From the NCBI GenBank assembly GCA_024291935.2, contig CM044321.1, forward strand, positions 59,328,985 to 59,392,984: a stretch of DNA of 64,000 bases, given 5' to 3'. Origin of the DNA: Okapia johnstoni (taxonomy: Eukaryota; Chordata; Mammalia; Artiodactyla; Giraffidae). Positions within the stretch are counted from its first letter, which is position 1, and every line of letters begins with the position of its first letter. Shown here piece after piece: positions 23,702 to 35,385 of the stretch. Both the position numbers and the translations under genes were made by a program. The notes below the pieces were generated by a model, which worked only from the letters and a program-made list of their open reading frames with translations, ran no database searches and was not told where the DNA came from.

Positions 23702-23907
23702 CAGGGGTCCCCAACCTCTAAAATCTAATGTCTGATGATCTGAGGGGGGAGCTGATATAATCATAATAGAAATAAAGTGCACAATAAATGTAACGCACTT
23801 GAATCATCCTGAAATCACCCCCTCACTCACCCTCCCCTGCTCCCAGTTTGTGGAAATATTGTCCCCATGAAACCGGTCCCTGGTGCCCAAAAGGTTGGGG
23901 ACCACTG
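23702..23907 (-). mobile_element. hAT-type MITE copy 2
   Basis: The terminal inverted repeats are CAGGGGTCCCCAACC and the complement of GGTTGGGGACCACTG, 14 of 15 identical. The inside holds ATGTCTGATGATCTGAG and AAACCGGTCCCTGGTGCCC. The expected 8-bp target duplication is not clear (gcttagag, agaggaaa). Confidence 0.75.
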
Positions 23908-24065
23908 AGAGGAAATAGCTTGGATCCTGGAGCCAGAGTGGTTTCTGTCTCTGTGTGGCTTTGGGTAAATTACCTAACCTCTCTGAATCCAGCCCAGTTA
24001 CTCACAAGGTACCCTGGAAAACAGAGTGCTTACTCTTTTGGAGGATTGTTACTTAGCGTTATAGA
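23908..24065 (+). mobile_element. MIR SINE
   Basis: GCTTGGATCCTGGAGCCAGA and GGCTTTGGGTAAATTACCTA are MIR core sequence. Confidence 0.65.
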
Positions 24066-24221
24066 GAGATAGTTCTGGGTAGGGGCTATGGGGGTTGACT
24101 GGCGAACCCATGTCTCATCAGCTGTTGGACCCCAGCCCTTCAACAAATCTCACTGGTCTTGAGTTGTTTCTTCTGGAAAATAGGAATGAGAATGGTCCCC
24201 TCCTACAGGGTTGGGCTTGGA

Positions 24222-24440
24222 ATGTGTGCTAAGTTGCTTCAGTTGCGTCCAACTCTGTGTGACCCTATGGACTTCAGCCTGCCAGGCTCCTCTGTCCATG
24301 GGATTCTCCAGGCAGGAATGCTGGAGTGGGCTGCCATGCCCTCCTCCAGGGGGTCTTCCTGACCAAAGGATGGAACCCCAGTCTCTTATATCTTCTGCAC
24401 CGGCAGACAGGTTCTTGACCCCTAGTGCCACCTGAGAAGA
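24222..24440 (-). mobile_element. Bov-tA SINE
   Basis: Minus-strand copy ending about 190 bases left of (downstream of) the candidate GUCY1B2 start exon, at the start of its first intron. Confidence 0.88.
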
Positions 24441-24626
24441 CCCACAGGATTGTAGTCAGGATTAAACAAGATAATAGGTAAGAGGCACTTGGTGCTTAGC
24501 AAGTGCTCAGGAATTTAAGATGGTAGATGGATGCTCTTCTTAGATAATAAGCCTTACGATTAATAGTTGCTGGACAAATGGGAGCTGAGGGGTGAGTCAG
24601 AACAGAGGATGCTGAGAGCTGCTTAC

Positions 24627-24629
24627 CAT
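24627..24629 (-). CDS. GUCY1B2: Candidate GUCY1B2 start codon at the end of exon 1 (ATG then intron)
   Basis: On the minus strand the sequence reads GCGTTACCATG followed at once by GTAAGC, so a first exon could supply 5' UTR plus only the ATG and join in frame to TAT GGA at 20698. The Kozak context is good (ACC before ATG). Splicing here gives Met-Tyr-Gly-Phe, the known start of this protein family. Weaker ATG-then-GT matches occur near 23626-23628 (ATG|GTGAGC) and 34397-34399 (ATG|GTGAGT); the latter lies inside C13orf42 intron 2. The choice of 24627 is inference and needs transcript data. Confidence 0.45.
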
Positions 24630-25020
24630 GGTAACGCTGCGTCTTCAGGTCTGAGCTGTCACCACCGTCCTGTCTGCCCCCAGCAGCTCAGGAGAATCCC
24701 AGGCATCTGCAGAGGAAGCCTGTCTTGTAGAGGTAGGGCACCCCCTACCTCTGCCCCCCAGGGAAATCAGAGCTGATCCCCAACCCCCAGGCCAGGAGCT
24801 GACAATGGGGCCCTGACCTGCCAAGGGAGTAAAAAGTAAGGCTGCTTCCCTCCCCTGAGCCCAGGCAAGCGTGTGGGACCTGCTTCCCAAGGCTGACCCC
24901 CAACTTCTCCCCGAGGGGCCGACAGCACTGCTGCAGCTTTCTGCCCACACGGAGCTCATAGTCTCAAGTCCAGAACCAGGGAGATGGCTCTCCCTCATTG
25001 CCACCCTGGATGGGAGAAGG
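24630..25020 (-). promoter_or_regulatory. GUCY1B2: Possible GUCY1B2 5' UTR and promoter
   Basis: The sequence just upstream of the candidate start exon is GC-rich compared with the surrounding intergenic DNA and free of recognisable repeats for about 390 bases. I see no TATA box at a convincing distance and only few CpGs. The call rests on position relative to the candidate ATG exon. Confidence 0.3.
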
Positions 25021-28000
25021 CTCCAAGGACAAGCATGTCCCGATCACAGCTGGACACTGGGGCTTCTGGTTGCTTTCCACTTAATCTCACTGCAAATTCA
25101 GAAACTCATTTTGATCCCTCTCCCGTCAAATCAATTCCTCCTTAACAAGGTCCACGCAGACTCTTGACAGAAGCCTTGGTTCCTGGATTGGCTTCAGTGG
25201 GAGGTGAGGATTCCTGAACCATCCGAGGCTTTTTTGCCCCCATTTGTCCTCTTCTTGGACACACTGTTGGTCGCCTACCTGCGTGATGATGAGCACTTGG
25301 GGAGCGTGGAGGCTGAAGGTACAGGTGGCCCCTCGTGGCCCCAGAGCAGGGCCTAGAACCTGAACTTGACTTTGAGGATGCCCCTGGGATCCTGCTGGGA
25401 GACCGCCTCCTGGATGAGATTGCCTACTGAGAGGTCTTTTCAGTTCTTCTGTAATTAAACCTCCTTGGATGTGGTCCAGGAAAGGCCGGCCTTGACCTGA
25501 ACTTCACTCTATAATGTCATAATGTGAAACTCCCTGGTGCCTTAAAGCTTTGCTTCCCCACCCCCACCCCATCACTGCTCCATTTCAGGCTCCTGCAGCC
25601 TATTTGCTTAAAAGGTTTTTATATCCTGAGTGTTGTGATCAGAGTTGAGAAACCCGGGCACTAACCATATCAGTGAACGTTGCCTGCAGCAGTTCCGATA
25701 GACATGCCAAGCTCTGATGTAAAAGCAAGAGTAAAAATAAATTATTATAATAAAAGCAAAGGCTTAGGTAAGCTCTCCAGGCTGCAGGGCTCTGTGGAAA
25801 GACAGGACAGTCACAGGGACTCGTGGCCAAGCCAGCACCTTATGAGCCCAGTGAAGCCAGAGACGACAGGCATTCCCCTGAAATGATTCCCCAGGCATCT
25901 GACACACCCTCCTGATGGTACAAAACAGTTTTATCTTTGTATCCCCAACATGACAGTAAGCTTCCCAACAACGTTAGAAGATCTCTTCCTTCTCACTGGG
26001 TACCATGTCCCCACCCCCTATCAGATTCTTCTCCTCCATCCTGCCTCCCCCGTCCTCCTGCCTCTCCCTTTAGGAAATCCCCTTTGCCTCCCCATCCTTT
26101 CAGCCTCCTGGGCTCCTTGTCTGTTTCCTCTTGTCCTACTTGCATTGCTCTCTTCCCAGAGAGACCTAATACTCAGAGAGGCTGGTGCTTGTTTAAGTTC
26201 CCTTTTCTTCCTTTCTGAAACAGAGACTTTGCTTATTCTCGAAAGCTGGCCTCCCCATGGGCTGTTCCTATGTAGAAGGAACATGTGGTCAGGAGGAGGG
26301 AAAAAAAAAACAACAACGCTCTGGAATAGGTGATTTCCATAATTATGCTTCCCAAGCCTTCGCCACCATTCAGCTGACAGTCTTCTTTCCTCCCTGCCAA
26401 GTGGGCTTGCTCTGGCTCCTTCTTATGCAACGCCCCCCTCCCCCAAACCCAGCCCACAGCCCTGCTTTTTTAAACACACCAGCACTCTCACATTTCACAA
26501 TAAGTAAATGGTTAAAAAAAAAAAATCTCCATTTTCTTTCTCATGCAGCAGATGGCAGGTCTCAGGAACTTGGTGGAAATGAGGCTTTCTGATTTTCTAA
26601 TAAATTTCAGCATCTCACACAAAAGGCACAAGCTCATTCCGATTCTGATGTTAAGTACCATATGGCATATCTTTCTTGAGCTGTGGCAGCTTCATCCTCA
26701 GGGTAACAAGGAAGCGGGGAGAGTCTTTCCTAGAACAACAAGATGGAGCTGGTAGGGACCAATTGGCGGTCTCGGTGAATACCATTTGATAATAATATTG
26801 TATATGACAGTGGAGCAATTATCTCTCTTTTATGGTATGTGTTAATTTTCGCTGCCAGTTTTCCTAATTACAACTGCCACCCGGGGGACTACTTGCTGTA
26901 AATACTCTGTAAACATTTGAAAAGACATAGGCCGCCGGAGCACCAAGACGAACGTCCTTGGATTTTGAAACTGTCTGGAAAATTGGCTGACATTTTACAT
27001 ATTTTTCCACTGCACAGACAGCCTGGTGAGAACTTGGATTACGTGGAAATTCCCCGTCTCTTCTATGATGTAAGGGACCTCCTACACCTACAGGGGCTGT
27101 GTTTCTGAGGTCATTTCTCACTGATTCCTGCTTGACGTTCAGTGGGCAGTTCCATGAACATTGACAAATATCTACATCCATGTAACTCACACCCTAGTAA
27201 AAACATAGAATGTCTCCATCATGACAGAAAGATCCCTTCAACCCTTTCTCAGCCCACCCCATCACCCTCAACCACTCCTGTTCTTATGGCTTTCTCTATA
27301 GATCAGTTTTGCTTGTTCTTGAACTTCATATGAACTGAACCATAGAATATGTCTGGATTCTTCACTTTTAACCTATGTTTGGTGCATTGAAGGGTTCAAA
27401 CCTCATTCCTCACCTTAAACATGTCTGTAAACACAGCCTCATTTGATGCATAATCAGTGACATGTGGTGATATCCTACAAAATACCTTCTTGTCTTCCAT
27501 GGTCTGTGTCCAACGTCAGTGAGAAACACAAACTTTCCTTTCTCACATGACAAGGGGGGAAGGGTGAGCTGTCAGAGGGATGTTCCTGGGGTGAATCTCT
27601 AGAGATAGAGGAAAGAAATGAGAAGGAGAGTGCAAGGAAAGAGGATCTGGCTGGGGGGAGAAATCTTTCTCTGATAAAATATAACCACTCTCCAGTTTTA
27701 TTTGCTTTTGAATTCCTGGGACCGTAGGTCTGTGTTCTTGGTGGGGACCCCCAGTCCACCTCCAGCTCCCTATTAGGGCCTAATGCAGCAGGACCACCAA
27801 GTGGGATGTAGGCAGACTCCTGGGTTCCCAGAGGCTCTTATGATCAAAATTATCCCCATCCCATGGGCCTGCCCCAGGTATCTGAAATTCTCATCGCTTT
27901 TAGCTAAGCTTTGAAAACTCTGCCAAAATGAAAACAGTCTCTGTTCCTGAGGCTAGTAAGATCAGCTAGCATTCACCAGACTTGCTAAAAGGGAATGAGA

Positions 28001-28856
28001 TACAGTGTAGGTACATCAGAGAGAAAAGTCCCAAAACCAGCCCCAGGTGCAGAGTGCCTGCTTGGAGAGGCAAGGGAGGCTCTGCAGGAGACAGCAAAGG
28101 GGGGCCCTAAACCCCAAGGATGAGAGTTCAGCTTTACTCAGAGAACAAGTGGTACCGTGTCAGCCTTGATCTTCATCCTTGCTGGAACCAACCTCGCTGA
28201 AGGCAGGCTTAGTGAGAAATGGCTTGACTGACGGCATAGCTGTGATATGTAGATGTCTGTAAGGCATATTTTCCTATTTGGAACTTGAATCCATGGAAAC
28301 AGCAGAGTGTCCTACTAGTAAGAATCTTAAGGAAAAAAATTTCCAGAAAACAAAGCAACTATTTTCTAAATGTTGATAGTAAGGGCTTGTCCTCTTGTGC
28401 TGGCTGTGATAATAACAGCTCACTTCTACCAAGTCTCACTGTGACTTGGCACAAGACCCTGTAGGATGAACCACATGAAATCGCTGCCCTTGTGGGTCAA
28501 AGACTGTTGGATGTCAGCAATTTCATTTGGCTCCACTTAATATTAATTCATCCTTACCACAATCCTATAAAGTAGAACAGAGGCTTTCCCTCGGTTACTG
28601 AACCCGGCTCACCTCTGCTCCTCAACAGCCCCTTGCTCTCTTGGCAATGGTATCTGTGTTGTTCTGAGAAAGGACACACCGCCTTCCCTTTCGATTTGAA
28701 TTTCAAATCATCCGTGATAGAGAGAAGCCGCGGAATTGTTAGGCGTGAAGCGCCATCGTGTGGCCAAATGGTCACATACCATCCGCTGCTGGGTAATTGA
28801 TTCCTCCATCAGAGGTGAGGCCACTGTATGTGGCTTCGAATGACCTCATACAGCTC
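25021..28856. other. Intergenic DNA between GUCY1B2 and C13orf42
   Basis: Mostly unique sequence. An old L1-like minus-strand piece is likely at about 27130-27390 (AACTTCATATGAACTGAACC). I found no conserved spliced frame. Open frames here overlap on both strands and are not supported. Confidence 0.4.
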
Positions 28857-29128
28857 AGAAGGCAATGGCACCCCACTCCAGTACTCTTGCCTGGAAAATC
28901 CCATGGACAGAGGAGCCTGGTGGGCTACAGTCCATGGGGTCGCTAAGAGTCGGACGACTGAGCAGCTTCACTTTCACTTTTCCCTTTCATGCACTGGAGA
29001 AGGAAACGGCAACCCACTCCAGTATTCTTGCCTGGAAAATCCCAGGGACTGCGGAGCCTGGTGGGCTGGCGTCTATAGGGTCGCACAGAGTCGGACACGA
29101 CTGAAGCGACTTAGCAGCAGCAGCAAAC
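28857..29128 (+). mobile_element. Bov-A2 SINE (dimer)
   Basis: Two tandem BovB-derived monomers each carry CCACTCCAGTA(C/T)TCTTGCC and AGAGTCGGAC, ending in an AGC-repeat tail (CAGCAGCAGCA). Confidence 0.9.
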
Positions 29129-29228
29129 AGCTCAGAGGACTGGACTCGGGTTCAAGTCCACGCTCTAGGATCCAAGATCTGGGTTAATCATGAAAAATTC
29201 ATTCAGTCCTCCCCAACTGGCCGATGGC

Positions 29229-29255
29229 GGGGGGGGGGGGGGGGGGGGGGGGGGG
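29229..29255 (+). repeat. Poly-G run of 27
   Basis: Twenty-seven consecutive G followed by CGCGCGGAGCGGG. The length in the assembly may be unreliable. Confidence 0.9.
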
Positions 29256-29424
29256 CGCGCGGAGCGGGCAATTCCAGAACTGCAAAGAGAATACACATTT
29301 GCCTTTGCTCCTTACCTACAGAAACCAGGCAACACTGGAGATGAGGAGTCAAACAATGGCTTGGCACTCCTCTTAAGGTTCGCTTGAGATCAAATTTAGC
29401 AACCTTCAAATCTTAACCTAATCT

Positions 29425-29648
29425 ATGCATGTGTGCTAAGTCACTTGTAGTGTCTGACTCCGTGTGACCCCGTGGACTAGAGCCTGCCAGGCTCCTCTGT
29501 CCATGGGATTATCCTAGGAAAGAATACTGGAGTAGGTTGCCATTTCCTCCTCCAGGGGATCTTCCGGACCCAGGGATCTAACTCACGACTCCTGCATCTC
29601 CTGCATTGGCATGCGGATTCTTTACTGCTGAGACACCGGGGAAGATTG
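29425..29648 (-). mobile_element. Bov-tA SINE
   Basis: Minus-strand copy from GTGCTAAGTCACTTGTAGTG to GAGACACCGGGGAAG. Confidence 0.88.
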
Positions 29649-29778
29649 GCCAGTTATAATCAAGCTTAAAAGAAAGTTAGGCCAGATTAATAAGAACCAG
29701 AATATCTTGTGATACTATGTTTTTAGGCTGAATAATAGCCTCCCAAAGATGTCTCCATCCTAATCTTTGGGCCCTGTG

Positions 29779-29879
29779 CATGCTAAGTCACTTCAGTCGT
29801 GTCCGACTCTTTTTGACCCTGTGGACTGTAGCTCACCAGGCTCCTCTGTCCATGGGATTCTCCAGGCAAGAATACATGA
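29779..29879 (-). mobile_element. Truncated Bov-tA SINE with target duplication
   Basis: A minus-strand tail fragment sits between two copies of GCCCTGTG (29771-29778 and 29880-29887), the 8-bp target-site duplication inside the MLT1-type LTR. Confidence 0.8.
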
Positions 29880-29969
29880 GCCCTGTGAACATTACCTTAT
29901 TAGCCAGAAGAGAATTTGCATATTTAATTAGATTAAGGGGCCGGCGATAGGAGGATGAGCATGGATCAT

Positions 29970-30050
29970 CCTTATAAGGTCATCCTTATAAGAGGGATCA
30001 CCTTATAAGATCCCTATATCCTTATAAGAGGATAAGGAGGTCCTTATAAG
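29970..30050 (+). repeat. Five CCTTATAAG motifs, one a perfect CArG box
   Basis: CCTTATAAG begins at 29970, 29984, 30001, 30020 and 30042. The first extends to CCTTATAAGG, matching the SRF site CC(A/T)6GG. Spacing is irregular (14, 17, 19 and 22 bases), so this is not a plain tandem array. Confidence 0.85.
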
Positions 30051-30340
30051 AGGGAAACAGAAAATCAGAGTGGGTATTAGAGATGTGATGACACAAGAAA
30101 AAGAGTGGGGGCAATGCAAGGAAGGGGTCACAAGTCAAGGAATGCAGGCAGCCTCTGGAAACAGAAAAAGGCAGGGCTACGGATTCTCCTCTCACAACCT
30201 CCAGGAGGAACCACCTCTACCCACACCTTGATTTATCCCAGTGAGACTGATTTTGGTTCTTCTAACTGCCAGACACCAAGAGAATAAACTTGTGTTAAGT
30301 CCCTAAATGTGTGGTAGTATGCAACAGGAAACTAACCCGT

Positions 30341-32080
30341 CACGTAAGGGCCACCTGTGATGAGGGGACTGCAGTTTCCTGTTGCAATCTAGGCTCTAAG
30401 AGTGAGCACCAGTAAGCTCTGTCCTGGCAGCCATGTTCTCAGTTGCCTAGCAACCAACCAAAGAGCTAGATGTGTATGATTGGAACTAAAGGCTCCCATG
30501 TCTCTTTCTCCCTGAAGGCAAAGACATTGTGGGGTGGGAGCTAGAATCCAGGGCTAAAGAACAAGCCAGATGCCCAGGACTCTCATCCTCTATTTGAAAA
30601 TTCTATCTGGGGATAGGTAGATTTTCACATATCAAAACAGAGACAGTCCTGGGAAAGCTAGGGCTGCTAACATTGTACCCCAGAGATGAACCGACTGAGT
30701 AACTAGTCAACTCAAGGCAGGGAAAGAATCACATGAGTCGATTTTACTGAGTTGACTTTTATTGTCTCAAATGTTACTAATTACAAGATTCCAGCCGACA
30801 CCATCCCAGGATTCCCCAGGCAGAGCCCAGATCCTGGGGTTTATCACCAATTTCAAAGACTTAAAATCACCCCCAAGACAAGCCAGCCTTATGTTTCTGA
30901 ATCATGGGGTTTTTCAGGCAGTCTGTGTATAGTCTCATTAAAGACAAAAAATATACAAAACATTAGGCAAAAGAGAAAAGCACAGCTTCATGTCCCATAA
31001 GCAATAAATGCTAAAAAATATATAAAAAATCAAAACTCCAATGATCCCTACCTGCCCTGCTCGTTTTTTCTTATCTATACAAGCAAATTACATAAAGTGT
31101 GTTCACCACTTGATGTCAGGGTCGATTTATGATCAACTGGAGTTTGATAAGGGCAGAGCCTAGAGACCCTCATGCTGAGTCTATCCCAAACAGTGAACTC
31201 TCATTTGTGGGGCTTCAAAACAAGGCCACATTTGGAGAAAAGAAAGATACACAGTGATGTGACTTGGCGTGCATTAATACAGTTCATAAAACAAATCTCC
31301 CAAACATTTATTCTTCAGACAAGCCTCTGGCTCTAGTGGGCTTAGGATGAGCAAAAACCCCCCAAAACTCCCAAACATTGACATTGGCACTCAAAGAATA
31401 AGAAAGGCAAGTATTAAAACATTTGCTATACATTTTCGTTCTGAAATGTGTTGATATAAAATTTCTTGCCCTGCACCCCAAGCCAGGTTTTCATCTTTTA
31501 ACACTCAAACCCCTAAGTCATCAATTCTCAAAATATGGACCCCAGAACAGCAGAATCAGCATCACCTGAGAACTTTTTAAACATTTTTATTTAAACTAGA
31601 AAAATAATTTAAGAATGTCAGATAATTATTAGGTTTTTTTTTCTTTCTCACAGAAGTTACGAGTACTTAGATTCAGAGTCAAATTAACATAAATAAAAGC
31701 TTCTTTCTAATAAAACTTGAACAATAAGAATATCATCACATGGGCCTGGGAGAAGAGAAGCTTTATTCAGTTCACAGAGGGACCTTAGCCTAAAGCAACC
31801 TTGGCTTAATTTCGATTATTGATTTTTCCTAGTCTGTTTCCCTCCATTATCACCATTAACACCTCTGCACCTCTCCCCTGCCCTGGGTGACTTTTTTTCT
31901 TACAAGAAAATGCCAGAATAAATAGGTGAGGCTGGACAAAGCTCAGTTATAGTCTCCAAACCAGGGGTTCTCAAACTTGAGGGGATCAAACTATATGCAA
32001 ACCTGCAAAAAAGTATAGGAGAAATGCAAAGAATATGCTACATGTGTAATTCTTTTTTAAAACTGTATTTCTTAAGTTTT
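30341..32080. other. Probable C13orf42 downstream or intergenic DNA
   Basis: Unique AT-moderate sequence with no supported exon. It may include the end of the C13orf42 3' UTR on the minus strand. Confidence 0.35.
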
Positions 32081-32096
32081 TTTCTTTTTCTTTATT
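31761..32096 (-). promoter_or_regulatory. Candidate polyadenylation signals downstream of C13orf42
   Basis: AATAAA appears on the minus strand as TTTATT at about 32090 (inside a CHR-type SINE) and about 31762; a further one lies near 30756. These sit 0.9-2.2 kb beyond the stop codon at 32993. None has a decisive downstream GT-rich element by eye, so which one ends the transcript is open. Confidence 0.25.
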
Positions 32097-32188
32097 TTTA
32101 CTTATTGGCCACACCAGCACATGGGATCCTAGTTCCCCAACCAGGGATGGAACCCAGCCCCCTGCAGTGGACCACCAGGGGAGTCCCT
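32082..32188 (-). mobile_element. CHR-type SINE
   Basis: Minus-strand copy, TTGGCCACACCAGCAC to CACCAGGGGAGTCCC. Confidence 0.8.
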
Positions 32189-32992
32189 GTAATTTGGACA
32201 GTTATGGAAATCAAAATCCTTTCTACTCCGAAGGTTCTGATTGCCCTCGTAATTGGGGGAAGGGAGGGCCCTAGCTTTCATCCACAGGCTGCCTGAGTGT
32301 CTATTAGGATTTGGGGCCTGAGAAGTAGAAATGAAGTATCATTTCACCTTCCTTCTTCCCCAGGCAACCTTTTGTGAGAAGCAGAGCTGAGCTTTGGGGC
32401 TGGGGAGACAGCGTGGTCTCCAGGCAGGGCCCTCACACACCGCGTCCCCCCTCCCGCAGCCAGGACACTGGCCTCATCTTCAGCCTAATCCAGCAGAAAT
32501 GTCCAGAACACTGTGAAAAGAGGGTGAAAAAAAAAAAAAGCAGCTTCCCAAACGGCATTCTGCAGAGAAGAAGCAAGCTCAGTAGGTGACCAGAGGGTTT
32601 CTGAGCCCCGTGGACAGAGGAGTCGCCTCTCTTTGAAAACTTGGGCCCAGAGATGAGTGGGTGGGTGCGTTTCTTGGTTTCCAGTACCAAGCGGGATGTT
32701 CCCCTGTACCAGGGGAGGCCAGGAGTGAGCCTGGACCTTCCGTTCCTTCTTCAGTCAGGCGGTAAACACCGGCCCACCTGGCCACGCAGAGAAAGCAGAG
32801 CCCCGCAAATGCCCCAGGGCAGGCCCTCCGGGAGGCCGCGCGGCCGTCTTTGGCACTGACCGGGCACAGGCAGGCTGCGTGTTCAAGGACCTGATTTGAC
32901 CCATCTTTAACACTATCACACACTTGCTGCTTCGCTGAAAGCAGATAACTTCCGGGGGACCCAGCCTGAGCCAGGCTGCCAAGCTGAGGCCG
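32189..32992 (-). other. C13orf42: Likely proximal 3' UTR of C13orf42
   Basis: This is the sequence directly after the stop codon on the minus strand, repeat-free and moderately GC-rich. No polyadenylation signal lies within it, so the UTR probably extends beyond. Confidence 0.4.
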
Positions 32993-33238
<246 letters not shown>

Positions 33239-34122
33239 TTACCCTCCTGATGGAGCCTGTCGGATGCTCCCCTTGTGCTGGAACTCATAGAAGACAGAGC
33301 TGTGTCACCGTAGGGCTGTGGGGGGACCTGACCTTGGAGAGGAAGGATGGGAGATGAGGGCTGAGTCCTGGTTTCATATGTCCAGTACATGTCCTTTATT
33401 ATGGAGGAGGGAAAAGGCCATTTAGAAAACCCCTGAACCCATCAGAGTTGCAGGGCTCTTGTAGAAACAAAGGAAGACAGGTGGGTGAGCCGAGACAGGC
33501 GCTTCTATTGTGAGACGTGAGCTCCCTGCAGAGTGGCCTGCGGTGGCCAGAGTAAGCGTGCACGTATTTCTCTGAAGGAGTGAGTCCCAGGGATTTGGGA
33601 GTTAGAGATGGAAACTTGTCTTGGGAGAGGAGGATCTGCAGGGAAAGAGGCTGAGAGATGAGGACAAGAGGGCCAGCACAGACCCGGCCAGGAAGAAGCC
33701 CTTCATCCCAGCAGGGTGATGCCTTTCTACGGCAGGACCATCTAATTGGTTCAGGGTTGGTTCCCTCGTGGTGCTATGCCTGCTTCAACCCCAAACTGTC
33801 ATTAAAAATCTGTAGCACACAGAGTATCAGTGACATCTGGGGAAAACACTGAAACAGGATGGACAAAGCATGAGGGCTAAGTGGCTAGAAAGGAAGGCAG
33901 ATCTAGAGCTAAAGAGACAGTTAAGTTTGGGGACAGAGGTGAACCAAGCTAGAATATAAGTGTAAGCTATTACAGAAATTTTTAACTAAGACCTCCCTCC
34001 CCCTAAATAAACAGGGACTAATTTTTCCATGCAGGATGGGGTTCAGGGCACCTAAGAAGCACCCCTCAGGAGTCTGGTGGACGTGAGAGCATCTTGGTTA
34101 CAGTCTGTGGCCCAAGCACTTA

Positions 34123-34392
<270 letters not shown>

Positions 34393-34507
34393 TCACCATG
34401 GGGGGGAGAGGGGAGCAGAAGCTCACGGAGGGGGCAACTAGGGCTGAGAACTCACAATAAATACACACGTAAAATAGTAAACGCTTAGGAAGGCCCCGCT
34501 TGTTAGT

Positions 34508-34718
34508 GTGCTCACGCTTAGGCGTTCAGTCACGTCCAATCCTCTGCAACCCCATTGACTGCAGCCCGCCAGGCTCCTCTGTCCACCGAATTCTTCAGGC
34601 AAGGATACTGGAGTGGATTGCCGTCTCCTTCTCCAGGAGATCTTCCCCACCCACGGGTTGAGCCCAGGTCTCCTGCATTGCAGGCAGATTCTATACCGTC
34701 TGAGCCACCAGGAAGGCC
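34508..34718 (-). mobile_element. Bov-tA SINE
   Basis: Minus-strand copy in C13orf42 intron 2, about 150 bases upstream of the exon 3 acceptor. Confidence 0.9.
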
Positions 34719-35157
34719 CAGAGAGCCGAGCAAAGGGAATGATTCAACTCTACAATTACGAGGCAGGGAGAAAATGCTCGAGCATGTGTCCATTAAAGAT
34801 AAGCACACAGACCTATGTTTTCTGACTTGGAAAGATGCCCTCAATGTATTGTACGTTAAGTAAAAAAAGTGGATGAAAAAAATAAGCAAGAGATCTTATT
34901 TTTGTTTAAAAAGAATAATAAAGTGAGTCTATGTTTAAACCTTTTTGAAAGAACATACACCAAAACGTTAACAGTGATTATTATTTCCAGGTGGTAGAAT
35001 TACAGGCCAAATGCTTTACTTTCTTTTTGATACTTTGGTATGTTGTTTGACTCACTTGATTCACAATGAACATATGTTATTCTTGTTATCAGAGAAAAAC
35101 ACATAAAGCCATTTCCATTAAAAATTTTTAACTCTGAAGATAACACTTATGTCCTCA

Positions 35158-35385
35158 ATGGATGTGCATGCTCAATCGCTTTAGCCACGTCCAATTCTTT
35201 GTGACCCCATGGACTGTAGCCCACCAGGCTCCTCTGTCCATGGGATTTCCTCGGCAAGAATACCGGAGGGGGTTGCCATGCCCTCTTCTGGGATATCTTC
35301 CTGACCCAGGGATTGAACCTGCATCTCCGGCAAGTCTCCTGCATTGCAGGCGGATTCTATACCCCTGAACCACCAGGGAAGCCTT
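35158..35385 (-). mobile_element. Bov-tA SINE
   Basis: Minus-strand copy with a short internal duplication (CTCCGGCAAGTCTCCTGCAT) in the B-box half. Confidence 0.88.

Larger units (their letters stand above)
9359..24626 (-). other. GUCY1B2: GUCY1B2 introns between the recognised exons
   Basis: If the start exon is right, the first intron spans 20699-24626 (3.9 kb). The second spans 9359-20624 (11.3 kb). They hold SINEs, a 1.7-kb hAT fossil, L1, L2 and MIR pieces and hAT MITE material listed separately. The repeat-free stretches (for example 9885-10895, 11095-12830, 15060-16068, 17238-17960) show open frames in several phases but no splice-framed conserved peptide. Confidence 0.6.
29720..30340 (+). 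mobile_element. MLT1-type LTR interrupted by a SINE
   Basis: It opens AGGCTGAATAATAGCCTCCC, continues AAAGATGTCTCCATCCTAAT, then GGAATGCAGGCAGCCTCTGG, and ends AGAGAATAAACTTGTGTTAA and GCAACAGGAAACTAAC. This is the layout of an ERVL-MaLR LTR with its polyadenylation signal near 30281. The CCTTATAAG unit, normally single, is present five times. Confidence 0.55.

Noticed and set aside
34394..34399. ATG followed by GTGAGT as a possible GUCY1B2 start exon
   Set aside because: It lies inside C13orf42 intron 2, next to the exon 3 acceptor, too far from the GUCY1B2 exons and in an unlikely place.
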